A stretch of 64,000 nucleotides of DNA, taken from NCBI RefSeq assembly GCF_024763615.1, contig NC_077223.1:65782627-65846626 (forward strand). The letters run 5' to 3'. Under the pieces are notes generated by a model. The model ran no database searches. It was given only the letters and a program-made list of their open reading frames with translations, and was not told the origin of the DNA. The position numbers and the translations under genes are program-made. The DNA comes from Phlebotomus papatasi. Taxonomy: Eukaryota; Arthropoda; Insecta; Diptera; Psychodidae. Shown piece by piece: positions 34,801-49,800 of this stretch (position 1 is the stretch's first letter; the number at the start of each line of letters is the position of its first letter).

Positions 34801-37800
34801 GCGTGCAGAATTTATCTGGCTATTTTTTCGTTTTAAAATTTTTAATAAAAATTAAATATTAATGTAAATATATTGCAAAAACAAAAAAACTGCACTCGGA
34901 AGAACCAAGTGGCAGTTGCTGCCATATGCATTTTATGTGGGAGTTTGACGTTCTGCAGATGTAATTTTCTTGATTGTTAGTGTATAAAAAGCCTTAAGAG
35001 AACAAATTGAAAGTGTTTTTGCAAATTATTGAGAAGAATTATGGGGGAAAGTGACATGCCTTTGAATGCGTCAGTTTTTGAATACTTCAATTTTTCTCTT
35101 ATTTCCAAAGCTAAAAATCCATTTTGTTAAGCAAAGTTAATAGAAAATAGTTAGGGGAAAGTCGTCTGCCTTCAAACGAAAAATGGAGTTCCAAATTTAA
35201 GATTTTTTTCTGAAGAATCCACAAAATGGATTTTATTTTCTACTACACCAAAAAATTCTCTTGTTCATTCGGCGTATATGAATACCTCATTTAGCACTTG
35301 CAAGTCCTCAGTTTTTCCTTCTGAGGAAATTAAAAAAGTGATGTCGATTTGTATGAAGGCAGCTGGCATAGTCTGCCTTCAAACGCGAGGCAGCTGCCTT
35401 TAAATGTTTTTTTTTTCACTGAGAATATTGAATCAATAAAACTAAATGGGCTATAAATGATTAGATTGAAGCCTAACGCACTCACTAAAATCATCACTGC
35501 AGTCAAAAGACATTAAACAATAACTTTTCTTCACATTTTTCTGAAGCACTGCTTTGCACATGAAAATTTGGAAGAAAAAGCCATTGAAGTTGAAAATTGT
35601 CAACTTGAAACATCCCGGCCGGAGCAAGATAGCAGGTTATAAGTATTTGTATGACGTTCGGCAGAGAAAAGTAAGAGTTCGATTTCACATGTTTTGATGT
35701 ATGGAAAGATAGGATTTAAAGGCACACGACATTAGTATTTAAAGGCTGCTGCAGGGTGATATTTGCAAATTTTTGCCACCCACAAAAATTGTGTTATCTG
35801 AACCAAAATGTATTAACAGAAATATTAAGCCTGATTAACTTTCTATGTGTCACAATGGAAGATTTATTTGTAAAATGATTTTTACTATGAAAAATCACAT
35901 GATTTGTGGAACATCAAAATTACAGTTTAGAGCTCATTTTCATTTTTTTTTGATCTAGCATCTAGGAAATAGGAGCTAGGCTCTCCATTTTTTGATGATT
36001 TGTGAGGATGATGGATAGCTACCTAATAGTTAATAGAATATAATTTATGCTTTTGAGAACAACGAAAAAATCGCAACATTTGAAGGCTGCTGCATTTAAA
36101 GGCAGACGACTTTCCCCTAATAGTATTAACTATTGTTCATAAAGTAGAATTTTGGCTTTGAAAAATAAAAGAAAAATTGAAACATTCAAAGGCTGCCGCA
36201 TTCAAAGGAAAACCACTTTCCCTTACTCCATGATTCTGATAAAGATGAAAACATCGAATGGTTAGAAATCTTTAGATACAGTACCCAAGGAGGTGAAATT
36301 TCTGTTTCAGACACCAGAAAAGAACTGGCTAAAGCTTCAAATGTTCAAATACAAGTAAAAATATTAAAATATTAAGTAAAATTCGAGAAATGGCAGCGGC
36401 TGCCATTTGGTCCCTCCGTGACACTTTTAGTTAGGGTTCTACGAAGTGTTAAGAGCTTTCTCCGGTTGAGGTTTTTTTCTGTACCAATTCGAAGGTAAAT
36501 CATACCTAAAGAGAACATACCTAAAAACGCGTTGGAAGTTCGAAAGTTTAAACCGACGACTTACACAAAGGTGAGCAAATTCATTAAAAGTAACATTTCT
36601 TTTAATGAAACTGCAATTAAAATGTTCTGCCATTCTGAAATTCCACAAACCTACACAAAAATTCGCTTTTTGCAGCAAACTTTTACACACTGTTGTTGAT
36701 ATTGTTGCCGATTGAAGTGTCAAAAATACCGAACTCGTACTTTAGGCTTCCGGTTGATTTTCGAATAGGTTTGGCTTGGCTTTGTTACTTCGAAAGGTTA
36801 TTACTGCTGAACGGAACCAATTGTACGCATCGTTGCTGTTATTTTGCTTGGTAAAAAAGTTACACACCGTTCAGTAATAACTTTTCGAAGATACAAAGGC
36901 ATTCCAAAGCCAAGCCAACCCAAACCTATTCGAAAATCTACCGAAACCTAAAGTGTAAGTTCGCGTACTCGCCGCTTTGGCGCTGATTGTTCTGCCATTT
37001 CAAATTTCGGTATTCTTGATACTGATCAATCGTCACCAACAGTGTGTAAACGTTTGCTGCAAAAAGTTGATTTTTGTGTAATTTTGTGGCATTTCAGGAT
37101 AACAGAATGTTTAAATTGCCATTTCACTAAAATACATGTCCTTTAGATGAACTTGCTCAGTTTTTTGTAACTCGTTGGTTTGTTTAAACGTTCGAACTTC
37201 CAACGGGTTTTTAGGTAAGTTCTTTCTGATATACCTTCAAATCGATACAGAAAAAACCTCAACTGGAGAGAACTCTCAAATCAGGAAGGTTATTACTGAA
37301 CGAGAGGACTTTGACACTTGAGCACTTCGAAATTCGAACAGGAAGTAGGGGAAGGCTTTCAGGCTTCGCACACATTGGCTCCGTTCAGCAATAACTTTTC
37401 GAAGAGACAAAGCCAAGCCAAACTATTCGAAAATCTACCGGAAGCCTAAAGTGCAAATTCACATATTCACCGCTTTAGCGCTGATTATTCTGCCATTTCG
37501 AATTTCGATATTCTTGACACTTCAATCGTCAACAATGTCAACAACAATGTGCAAACGTTTGCTGCAAAAGTGAATTTTTGTGTAGTTTTGTAGAATTTCA
37601 GGCTGGCAGAACATTTGAATTGCAATTTTATTGAGATAAATGTCCATTTCATGAACTTGCTCACTTTTGTGTAACTCGTCGGTTTTAACGTTCGAACTTC
37701 CAACGGGTTTCTAGGTAAGTTCTCTCTTATTACCTTCGAATCGGTAAAGGGAAAATTTCAACTGGAGACAGCTATCAAATCGAGAAGGTTATTTACTGAA

Positions 37801-40800
37801 CGAGAGGATTCTGGCTTCATACACTTCATATTTTTATCATATTCCTTTAATGAACTCACTCAAAACATCGCCCAAATATTAAGAGTAATATAGGAGAAAC
37901 TGGGCGCCACCGAACACGGGGTAGCACCGAATACTATTTGTGACAGCTAGATTCAGCTGATGAATCGAAAACAAGAGGAAGAGACTAGTCCGAATTCTAT
38001 CAGACTATTCTCTTGCTGTGAAAATATTCCTGGGAATTATGGGGAATTCATTCTTTATTCGGACTGATGAGTCAACTAAGAGAATCAGTCGATTACTGAT
38101 TACAGATTCAGCTGTTTAAAAACGTGTCCAAAAAGCTCTTAATCTGTTTTCGTATTCAGACACACCAGAGTATTCAGCAAATTATTAATTAGTCGCTGAT
38201 TTATTCTCGACCACCTTTCGTGGAGACCAAAAATAGTGTAGTGGTAGTGGTCCTGCAATCCTTAACTTAAGTAATTGGGGTAACGAAAGTCTTGGTTAAG
38301 CCAAAAGTGTTAATCTTTTCTGTTGAATTATTCGTATTCTTTTAAAGATGTAAGGACACAGGATAGATATCCTGGCAATTTAGCCTTTCAAAGTTATTCT
38401 GATAAGAGTAAAAGCCCAATTTTATCCCTCAAGGAGTACAAAATCTTAATTTGAAAATCATTTGTATGAACGTGCATTTTCATCTTGTGCAATGGTATTT
38501 TTTAATTAGATAACTAGAATTCGGAGAATGATACCTGTATGAATTCATAAGTACTATAGAGATACTTGTCTACTAAAGAAAAGTTCGTCATAGTCCAAGT
38601 AGTTTAGAAATAAAAATCATTGTTCGGTGGTGCCCCAGTTTTCCCTAATTGAATTTCAGATAAAAATTAGTTAACGATTATGAACCAGTTCATAATCGAT
38701 TGGAATCGGTTCACACTTGTCAGGAATTCCAAGACCTTTCCTACGAACCAAAACTGATACCGTTCGGAACGACCCCACCCCAAGTGTATAAGAAAAAATA
38801 GCAAAGCACGTTTTGAAATTCCGCATGCGAGAATGCCTACTCTGAAAAAAATAATTTGTTGAAATTTGTGAAGTTTGGTTGAAATACTGTTATTTTTGGG
38901 GGTCATTTCAATAATGACATACTTTTTGTGAAAAAGGTGGGCTATTTTGTATAATTTTTGTTGATAATACAAAACATAGGGCTGTAAAAAGAGGTGATTC
39001 GAACAAAAAGTTTGTGCTGGTTACCACTTTTCTACAAAATTTCCACCAAATCTTACGAACTGCGATTGTGATTAATTGAAAATACCCCTTTTCAACCAAT
39101 TTTTACGAACATTTTGTTTCTAACACAAACATTTTTCTTAAACTTGCCGCTAGGAGCTCTTCTGTCAATTGACAGCGAAAAAATGTTGAATAGTGAGAGT
39201 TTTCGCACGTGAAAAAGGAAAAATCCATTTTCTTCAATTAAATTTGAAATTTTATGTGTGTGTCGAAGTGGTTGATGCTGCGCTCCACGCAAGGTGTGTG
39301 CAGTGGGATTGCGAGGAGGCGTATTGGTTTCTTATAAGTGAGTTCAATTTGCTCTTGGGTTACTTAACCTCAATTACCACGCTTTTTTTTAATTTTTCTT
39401 ATTTTCAGGTAAAGGTATTCATTCGTATGCACTGTATGATCTCAGAGAAGAAGATATCAATTATATTTTGGACGCAGATATAAACAGAGTACGCTTCCGG
39501 AAAGGCTGGGAAAAGTGGAAGCAATTCTTGGAGGAAGAGCAGTCTGCGTCAGGGGGAACATCAACATCCGGAAAATTGGGAGACGGCGATACATCGATTA
39601 TCCATCAACGAGCATTGCCATGGACAGTAATAGGCCTCTCATCAATCTTAAATTTTGAAGAAGGTTTGATGCTAAAGACTAATTATAATAATAAAAAAGG
39701 ATTCGACAAACACCGCCGGGAAGACTTGGTGGATCTTATAATCGAATACTTTAATTCGAAGAGCGTCTTTCTATCAACAAAATCGATGCAACGTCTTTCT
39801 GAGGAGATTGAAGAAACTTTCCAGTCAGAAAAAAGGTAAAGAAAGTAATTTACAAATTGATTTATTGATAATTGAAAACCGTGTTAATTTTACACGCCTT
39901 TGAATTTTTTTAGGAACTATATTATTCTCCGAAAACTTCCACCAAAAGTTATTAGAGTGGTAGGCTTTATAATAAGTACCACAATTCTCAACGTCATCCG
40001 AGAACGTCACGACACCAAGGAACAACAGCCACATCAGAGGTTGCCAATTTATCAGATATTTGAAGTGCCCAAAATGAAGACATTTTGCATTTGAAGGAAT
40101 TTTTGGTGAATATAGATGAAGGAGACCTTTCAGAAGAAGTTCTTGATGCATGGTCTAAAAGTTCTCCGATAAAAGAAAGGGATTGTGAGGGATAATTAAA
40201 AAATTTTAAAAGCATTGCTGTTGTATGGACACAAAAGTGTAAGTATCTTTATAAACTAATTTACGTAGAAAAATTGATTACTTTAAGTTACATTAATGAA
40301 CGCAAAAAGAATTTTAAATATAAGAGTGATGATAACCCTAATTCCATATATATAACTGAAAGTAATTTAAAAATGAAAAATTGAAAATGAGTGCTTCCGA
40401 GACCCTTACATTTGCTCGAATTGTTACTGATTTCGTAAAAGACAAAATTCCAAAGGAAAACGAAAATTTAAGACTATTACGAACGCTTCAGCAATTAATT
40501 AAACTAGTCATGAAGACGTCAATAACCAATGATGATCTTGTCGAACTTAGGGAAAAGGTTAAAAGTCTTAATTATGAATATCAAAGAATTTTCAAAGCAT
40601 ATTTAACACCAAAATTTTATTACCTAGTACATTATAGCACAATGATTGAGAAATGTGGACAATGAGGAAAAATATTACACTTACAATTGCAATAAAAGCT
40701 AGTCTTAAAATAATTCTTTTGTTATAGCATGATAATACATGAAATATATTATTTTAAAAAAAGTAAAATTTGTTTTATTTTTATATTTTCGATTATTACA

Positions 40801-43800
40801 AATAATATTGAAATTCTCCTAAAAGAAAAGAATAGCAAAAGGGTGGGTAAAATTTGGTGGTAGAGACCCATATTTTGTAAAATATCTAATTTACAAACCA
40901 GGGGGTGAAGTTTTGTGTTTGGTACAAACTGGATTGTGAATCTGCAAAATTACAAAACGATTGTGAAAAATTAACAAATTTTTACAAATTTGGCGGTGGG
41001 AACACCTTTTCACCTCCGTTTGTCATTTTTCTATGGGGAAATTACAAAACTTTGACCACTTTTTACAAATTATTTTTTTCAGAGTAGTTATTTTCTCATA
41101 TGTTTGTGCCAGAATTATTATTTATTTATTTTGTTTGATCGATAAAACCAAGTGACCGAATGTGGAAAAATATTTTTGAGAAGTTATCATTTATCACAAT
41201 AAAGAAATCTCACAAGAAAAATTGTTTATAATATTATTTCTAGGATTAGTAGCTACGCTAACTGCATTTCCTTTGTATCTGAATTTGTTGCAAACAACTA
41301 TGTAGCAGTAGCGATAAGTCGTTCGCAACAAATATGAAGATACAAAGTATATTACAGTATATTACAGTCATCACAATATCTAATAAAGGAAGCGAAATAT
41401 CCACTTGCCACTGATATGAAAAGTTTTATGTTTTTGTCGGAACAACACTAAAGGGTTAGAAGACAGACACTTTACAGAAGTCATTCAATATTCACCTCCA
41501 AAGCAAAATAACAAACAATAAAAACGTGTTTTGCCTTGCAAATTCGAACCTTTCATCATTGTAATCTTACAATCGAATAAAAAGAACAAGTACTTTTGGA
41601 ATTTTCTGTTTAAAGAAAGTGAATTAAATTATATCGTTTGCAATAAAAGTGATTTTTTAATAAATTCATCATGTCCTCTTTACATCCAACCATTCGCTTT
41701 TTGTTCTTTTTTTTTTGTAGCTGTCAATAAAATTCTCTTCTGATTGAATAACTTCACTTCCTCTATATAAAACTTTCATTTTCAAAACGATAATAAGAAC
41801 CATTGCATTTCCCGCAATTCCTCATTTTCTGAATATATCTTTTTCTAAGATTTTTCTCTTTCGAATATAAATGCGTAAAATGCAATTTAATTCAATGCCA
41901 CGATAATTTTGGGAATACAATACATCTCCATTTCAGCTCTTTCAAAAGGAAAACACCACCAAAATCATAAAAGATCATTTGGAGTTATAAATTGAAAAAG
42001 AATATCAGAAGACTTTTACGCCCCATAAAGTCTCAAATGTTTTTTTTTGTAACAGTAATAATATTTTGAATAACATTTTCCAGTGAATGATTTACAACAT
42101 CATGAAAGCATAAATCTCTTCTAAATATATACAATACATACATACAATTTAGAAGAAAAACAAAATAATAAAAATAAGAAATACTGATAGAAAATAACTT
42201 TTAAAATTTATGTTTTTTTCTTGTTGAAAATTAATAAGAAACCTACTAGGGTAAAAATAAATGTTCAATAAGATTTTATTATTTGTTCGTAAAGTTTGCC
42301 AGATAAATAAAAATGTACGAACAAATACTTGCAAAATAATACAAAAATTATCATCAAGCTATCAAGTTAAAACAATTTAAGTCTGTTATAGGTGGACCTA
42401 AGAGTTTTCGATTAAAAAACTTAAGCCAACCCGACCGGAACAACATGGAGTCAAAAATTGAATTTTAAAATAACCATTATATCCAAGTATAATTGTCAGA
42501 ATTTGATCATCTTAGCTGATTTGGAAAGGTTTTGTTAAATGCTACAATTCTTCTTTACGCTATCTGCATCTGTTAAATTGAAGGACCTATTAGTCGAAAA
42601 ATCGATTTTCGAAAATTACTGCAAATTGCTGCATTACACACAAAATTACTGCAATTTTCGAAATTGATAATTATCAATTTCTATGAATATGTTAATATTA
42701 AAATTTGATATCGAAGTTTCGAAAATCGATTTTTCGACTAATCGGACCTCTAATTTAACTCTTTCGTCTCTTTTGGGACTCTCGTACCCAAAGCAGCATA
42801 TGAATGTTCTGTGAAAAACAATGTTTTTTAATTATTTAGAACTGATAAAAATCCTATTCTTGTGGATGATTACAAACTATAAGGATGTCCAAATGTAAGA
42901 TATTTTTTGTAGGACCACAATTAATTCCTGAGCATAGATATTTTTGATTAAAAATTGTGAAATTGGCTTGCAGCATATGCTGCGGTCCGGAAAGAGTTAA
43001 CAGATGCAGATAGTATAAAGAATTGTAACATTTAACAAGACCTTTCCAAATCAGCCAAGACGATCAAATTCTGACAATTATCTGAGGACGAGAGCTTTCC
43101 AACAGTGTGTCGCAATTTGTCCTCGCTTTACCCTGATCCGAGTTATAAACCAAAAGTAACTTGACCGAACCATATCGTCAGTGTTCATGAAACGATTTCG
43201 ATCCCCCATCCGATGCTACTATACTCCGACCCAACTCTTACTGTTCCGAAATTTGATCGGACTCTATATCTAACGTTTATTAACCGATTTCAATGAACTT
43301 TTCGTCTCTTATTGGCCTTACTCAAACTATTTAAAATAGAAAAAGGCCAATGATAATCCCAGTGACAAATTTACGGTTCTCAGATTTTTACAGGCGGACT
43401 CAGACTTCTTGCAATCCAGGGTACTTGGAATTCGAAAAGCATGAAAACTCTGTTGTGAGTTGAATTTTGGGGATAAAAGAATCGCGTTGAGCAAGCTGTT
43501 TCCAACGGCAGAATTAGATGAAATTCGCTCGACTCGATTCTTTAAGGTTCCGGTACACCTTTCTGATCGGGAAAATTTCCTGAAGTCAAAATTCTCATCC
43601 CTTTCTTACTCAGACACGTTTCCCATATGAAATGCCTATCTCATTCTTTCACACTTTAAATTCGAATGAACTAAATTAGATTTGTTGTGATGTTCAAAAG
43701 AAGAAGAAGAGTGCGAAAGAGTAGATTGGACTTATGCAAACAATTTGACAAAGAAAAGAAAGAAAAGGATGTGAATTTTGATTTCAGGAAATTTAATCGT

Positions 43801-46800
43801 CCCGAGGTCTCGATCACCCATCACAATACATGAATTCGTAATACAGTAGACTCTCTCTCAATCTGGAATATGGGGCAAAATGTCATCCGGTTTAGCGATA
43901 GAATTGAGCGTCAAAGCCTTTGTAAATTCCACAAAAAGCGCTCAATTATAAAGAATCACGATAAAATAGGAAGAACTATAGCGAATTTAATCGAATTAAC
44001 TTCATAATTAAACGTGAAAATTGTCAACAAAATTTGTCGCCCGATTGAAAAAGAGCCGATTGAGTGAGAGTCTACTGTATGTAACTATGGAATTACGAAG
44101 AACGTTCGCTGATATAGCATGAACCACTCGTTTTGAGGCAATCCCAATATGCTGGATCGATTGTATTGTTGCTGGCGGGATTGCTCCTCTTGTGCCAACA
44201 ACAATAGGCAGCACCCCCACCCTCCTCGGGGAGCACTCCGAATGTCTTGGCTAATATGGACACCAAGTCTCTTTATTTTACGATTTTATCGATCTGTCCG
44301 TCCCGTCTTTATTGCGGACTGTAATGTCGACCATTTGGAGCCCTTCCCGATTTTATAAAAATCAGATTGAGTCTGAAACGGGCCCCGGATGGCAGATCTA
44401 TTCGCGCCTCCTTAATTATCATCGGCTCTGGATCCGTTCGGGAAGTTTTGGAGACGACAAAGTCCTGAATCTGGTCATGGCGATAAATTCGTTTTCTTTT
44501 TGTGTAGATGGGTACACATTCCAAGGATGTGGCCTAATCACAAGAAACAGACTAGCCTTTTGCACTTTTCATCGATTTTCAAAGAAGCAATGGAAAAGTC
44601 AATATGACACTTTCATTGCTTTCGATTAGATCACTCACTGAGAACAGCGCCATCTAGTGTAAGTAAAATGTACAAGGCGGGAAATATTTGCAGTTGTTCA
44701 AAAAAAGGTAGTTCACATTATTCACATGTATTTTATACTAGACTTTAATTTCACTAATGCCTAAACTCATTTTAAATATATTTCAAAGGTTTTTACAAGA
44801 GTTTTATGACTGGAAATTTCTTTTTTTTTTAAATTTTTCCTGGCATCAGCTGATTTCGATGGTAAATACCGTTGAATCATTCCTAATAACGATTTTTCAA
44901 GGTCAAAAGTTAAAAGGCTCTAGAGAGCACATTTATCAAGCGAATGGGGTCATGTTTGGGCTCGTTGGAAAGGTCTTGGAATTTCGGACAAAACTGAACC
45001 GATTCCAACCGGTTTTGAACCGGTAATGGACCGGTTTATAACCAATAACTAATTTTTATGAGAAAATTAATTCCATTACTTTTAAAACTGTTTTGGGGGA
45101 TCTTTTGAGTGATTTATAAATCGGTTCAAATCGGTTATGAACCGGTAATGAACCTGTTATGAAACAATAAGTAATTTTTGGCCGAAAATCAATTTTATTA
45201 CTGTTAAAACTATTTTTGGGGGATATTTTGAGTGATTTATGAATTAGTTCAAAGGGTTTAAATCAGGTGAGAACCGGTAAACTGTAAACTTAAAGGTCTA
45301 TAACTCCCAAATCAAAGAGATAGGTCAATTAATACGCTCAGAGTTAGCAATTTTTCGCAGTACGGTCTCCAGGCCTCCCTCCATTACCAAACATCGCTTT
45401 ACGGGGTCCTCGGCCTGGAGAAATCTTAGGCCCACCTTCCGGTACTTTTTCCTACTCTCCAATCTATCTATAGACACCCAAGATATTTGATACCCACAAG
45501 AAACTAACAAATCACAGTTAGTTTGAGTAAGGTTCTTATTCGTTTAGCAAGTGAATCCTGAAAAAAAATCAGTTGCGTGTGATTACCCTACTCTCCCGTA
45601 ATACAAAAGAACATTTTTTATTTAAGTTTAAGCCCATTTGTCCAACGTACAAAACAACGTAAAAAACATGGGTGCGATTAACTTTTTTTCCTCATATTAC
45701 ACTTTAGGTGTAAAAATATATCAACATTTTTTAATGTTAATTTTACACTATTTTAAGGGTAAAATTAACATGAAAAGGGTAACTTTTACCCCTAATACAC
45801 ATAAAAAGCATAATATTTACACCGATTTTGGATCAATACTGCAGGGTAAAATTAATATTTCCGGAACGTTATTTTAACTTTTTCGGATTTCTCTCAGTGA
45901 TCAAAATTACATTAAAGTGAGATTATTAAGGAAGGATTTAAAAGGAAAGAATGCTGAAAGAATATACTTAATTAAAAAAAAAAATACAATACTCACGTGT
46001 TTCTGTAAGGCAGACAAATTCAACACAGTTTTGTAATTTTCTCTATCGATACCCGTGTCAAAAGCATTGAGTGCATAGCGCAGACACTTATTGACATGGT
46101 TGTGTAGAAAATTATTCCAACAGTATTGCTTAAAGAGGTTGAGCAATGTGTTAAAAAAATCTGTTGCACAAATTCTGAAAATGAAAAGAAATGAAAAATA
46201 AACCTTTTTATGTGTTTTTTTAAAGTACTTTTCAATTAACTTTCCAGCTGGAAGGTTTTTTTTTTGTTAAATTCCATACGATAATAAATGAGTTGCTTCT
46301 CTTTAGTGGTCATTAATTTGAGACGAAGTTTCTGTGGCAAACTCCCCAGAATACTTATGTATAATCCAGCAAAAGCTATGTTCTCAACAGTCTCTTATTT
46401 CTTTTCAATTAATTTAAATAATATTTCAAAAGTAAACAATATTCGTCAGAAATTGAATAAGAATTTGTCTATTTTTTCGCGCTATCGCAATATGAGATTC
46501 CCGGAAAAAATACTGAAATGATAAGAAAGTGGTTTTCTTTATCTAACGTCAGCTTCCTCCGGTCAACTCTCCATATTTTTTTAAGCAAATAAAAAACCCC
46601 TTCCCTCGATCGAAATGCTCCAAATTCTCAATGAACCATCTAAAGCAAAAACAAAAGGAATGTACTTACGCATTGATAATATCACTATCTTGTGTTTCTA
46701 TTAATACTGTGAATAGACAGCATATTTGAAGTCTTGTATTTCCAAAAGCTGGCAAAATGGATACATTCGCCTCGAGGAGCATCGGTGACATTTCCGGTGG

Positions 46801-49800
46801 TTTCAGAAGTAGATCATGAAATTTCCCTATATGAAGCTTCAACACTCCAAGGATATTTTCCACCACAGTTATATGGTGCTCCTTCTCCTTGTTCACGAGA
46901 TACTGAACGGCGGAATCGTCTGAAAGCTCATTTCTAGCGAAAAGAGGAAAACACAAAAAGGTATGAAACATTTTAAGAAAATGCTCTTTTTTCAAGATAC
47001 AAAAGTACACAATAAAATTGCACATAAATAGCACATATCTTTAAAAAAAAACACGAAGATGTTTTCCTATATTTGCCTGAATTTTAGTTTGATCAATATT
47101 CCTTCTAAGACAAACTAAAACATTCTTAATGTCTATTTTATTAACGATTTTTCATATACTGAAAAGAGTATTTGAAAAATGCAATTCTCGTAGACAAAAG
47201 TGATATAGATCTTTAAAAGGTAAATATTTTCAGACTTATCGAAAATAATTAATACGTTCCAAGAACCCTACAGAAAATCTCTTAGATTTACCTGACAGTT
47301 ATTTTAATTTTGTTGTAATTTTCCATAATTTTCCGACTTTACTTCCCGAATGATATATCTTTACTTGTAATAAACATTTAGGATACACTCTAAAAAAGAG
47401 ATGACAAAGCGTCTCAGCTTTGCGGAATGCTCGAACTCACGAGATAGAGCTCACCGTGAACTAGTTTTTTTTGCATAATCTTTTGGAATCACTGATCTAC
47501 TAGAGATCAAATTGATTTATAAATCACAAAAGCATTTGAAAATTAAAAAATCGATACTTAACCGGTTCAGTACCGATAAAGAACGATGCAGCCGGGTTTG
47601 AAATTGCAATACCTCTCCAAAAAATCCAAATTTAACCAAATCGGGTGAAAAATTACCCTTCCAAAGTAGTTGACCTTTGACCTTCAATAATTCAAAATGG
47701 CGAATTTTCCGGTCATAGGTATGTTTGGGCCAAATGTTCGCCTGGACTACCTCTAAAACATATCCGAAAATCTTTGAAAAAGCTTAGGCCAATTTTGAGA
47801 AAAACTGAAAAAAACATGGTTTTAGAGGGGATAAAGGGGAGTGGGGAGGAAAAAAAAAAACGTAGAGAGATATTGTTTTTTTTATTGGAGGTCATATAAG
47901 TTTGAAGAGTAATAAAAATTATATTCGAAAAAAATTACTTATCGGTAAATAACCGGTTCATTACCGGTTCATAACGGATTTAGAACCGACTTATAAATCA
48001 CTCAAAATATTTCCTAAAAAAACACCTCAGGAGTAATTTAATTGAATTTCGTATAAAAATTATTTATCGGTTATGAACCGGTGCATTTCCGATTCAAAAT
48101 CGATTGGAACCGGTTCAGTTTTGTCGGAAATTCCAAGACCTTTCCAACGGGCCCAAACATGACCCCACTCGCCTGATAAATGTGCTCTAGAGCCTTTTAA
48201 AATTTGACCTTGAAAAAACCGTTATTAGGAATGATTCAACGGTATTTTCGTCTAAGGACGAAATGTTCGCTTGGATAATCTCTAAAACATCCAAAAATGA
48301 AAAAAATCATACGCGTTTTCGAGCAATCCCAAAAAACATGGTTTTGGAGGGGAAGGGGAGGGGTGGGGGGGGAATGAGGGGCATGTAAACGATCCTTAGG
48401 CCGAAGCGGGTCCCCCGAAGGTCCCAAGACGCTATCTCTAACCGTTTGGCTCCTAGAGCCGATGACAGCCGGACAGACAGACGGACAAACAGCGTTACGA
48501 CCCATATAAAATTCAAACGGTAAGAGATATCAACTTCCGGTCTTTGATGACCCTCCTCAAATGACATTATCTCGAACCTAACCTCTTTGTTTTCCTCCCC
48601 CTTCCCTATCATGTATTCCCTATCTCCCAAAAAAATGAGGTTTTTCTAACTTTGCAAAAAATTGGCCCTGACGATTTCGTTCATTTTTGGAAATGTTTTG
48701 GAGGTAGTCCAGCTGAACAATGTCGTTATTAAACTTCATAAATTTCTTAAAATATGCTTGTAATATATTTTTAAGTGTTTAAATTTTAATTTTTCCTCTT
48801 TTCCAAGAAAAAAATTGTTGAGTATCCTACCCTACCGCGATCTGTCATTTGACCGAGTGCGCTAGGAAAAACGACCAAAAACGGTCGGTAGGTTTAGGGC
48901 AGAATCACATTGGCAGTAAAATGCTCACCGTCACCGTCAAAGCACTCACCGTATTTCGTTGATTTACGCATTTTCCTTGCAATTCTTACGCAAGTTTTCC
49001 ATTACGATATTACCTTGTCTCATACTCGGTGGCACTAGGTGAAAATAGTATAAGAAAATTGAATAAATAAAGCGAAAATGCGATAAACGGTAAGCAAAAA
49101 AGAAACTGTAGGATTTTTTTTGCTACAGTTTTTCGTAGTTTTTTTGCTCACCGTTTATCGCATTTTCGTTTTATTTCTTCAATTTTCTTATATTATTTTC
49201 ACCTAGTGCCACCGAGTATGCGATAATGTAACACGGTAATTGAGAATTTGCGTAAAAATTACAATGAAAATGCGTAAATCAACGAAATACGGTAAGGGTT
49301 TTGACGGTGACGGTGAGCATTTTACTGTCAATGTGATTCTGCCCTTATTGTTAAAAAAAGAAATTCTGAGAGGCGTGGCTTAAAATAATTTTTAGTTTTA
49401 TGATTTGGTTTTGCGACAATCTAATCAACAATATGATTGTTTATATCGTGTTTTTTTACATGGTTGTGGTACAAGATTTCACAAAACAAATTAAAAAAAA
49501 AGTGCTTTTTATGTGCGATTAAAAATTTGCTAAAATTAATTTAATCTACAAAGAATAAATATTCTTGATTAATGAAATTTGAAAATTGACAAAATTTAGA
49601 ATATTTGTTATAATTTGCATTAAAATACAAAAATTTGAGCCAATATATTTGAAAAATTAGAAAAAAAATATATTTAGAAAAACAAAAAGCAAATTTAAAG
49701 CTGTATAATGATCGACGCACAATAACTTCTGATTTGTAAACATGTTTTCAAAATTCCTCATGCGAATGAGCAAGATGACTAGATCTAGATCTCACTCGCT

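Noticed and set aside
45325..45510. Minus-strand frame 'GYQISWVSIDRLESRKK' as retrotransposon reverse transcriptase piece
   Set aside because: Only a faint resemblance; no second motif in order nearby.
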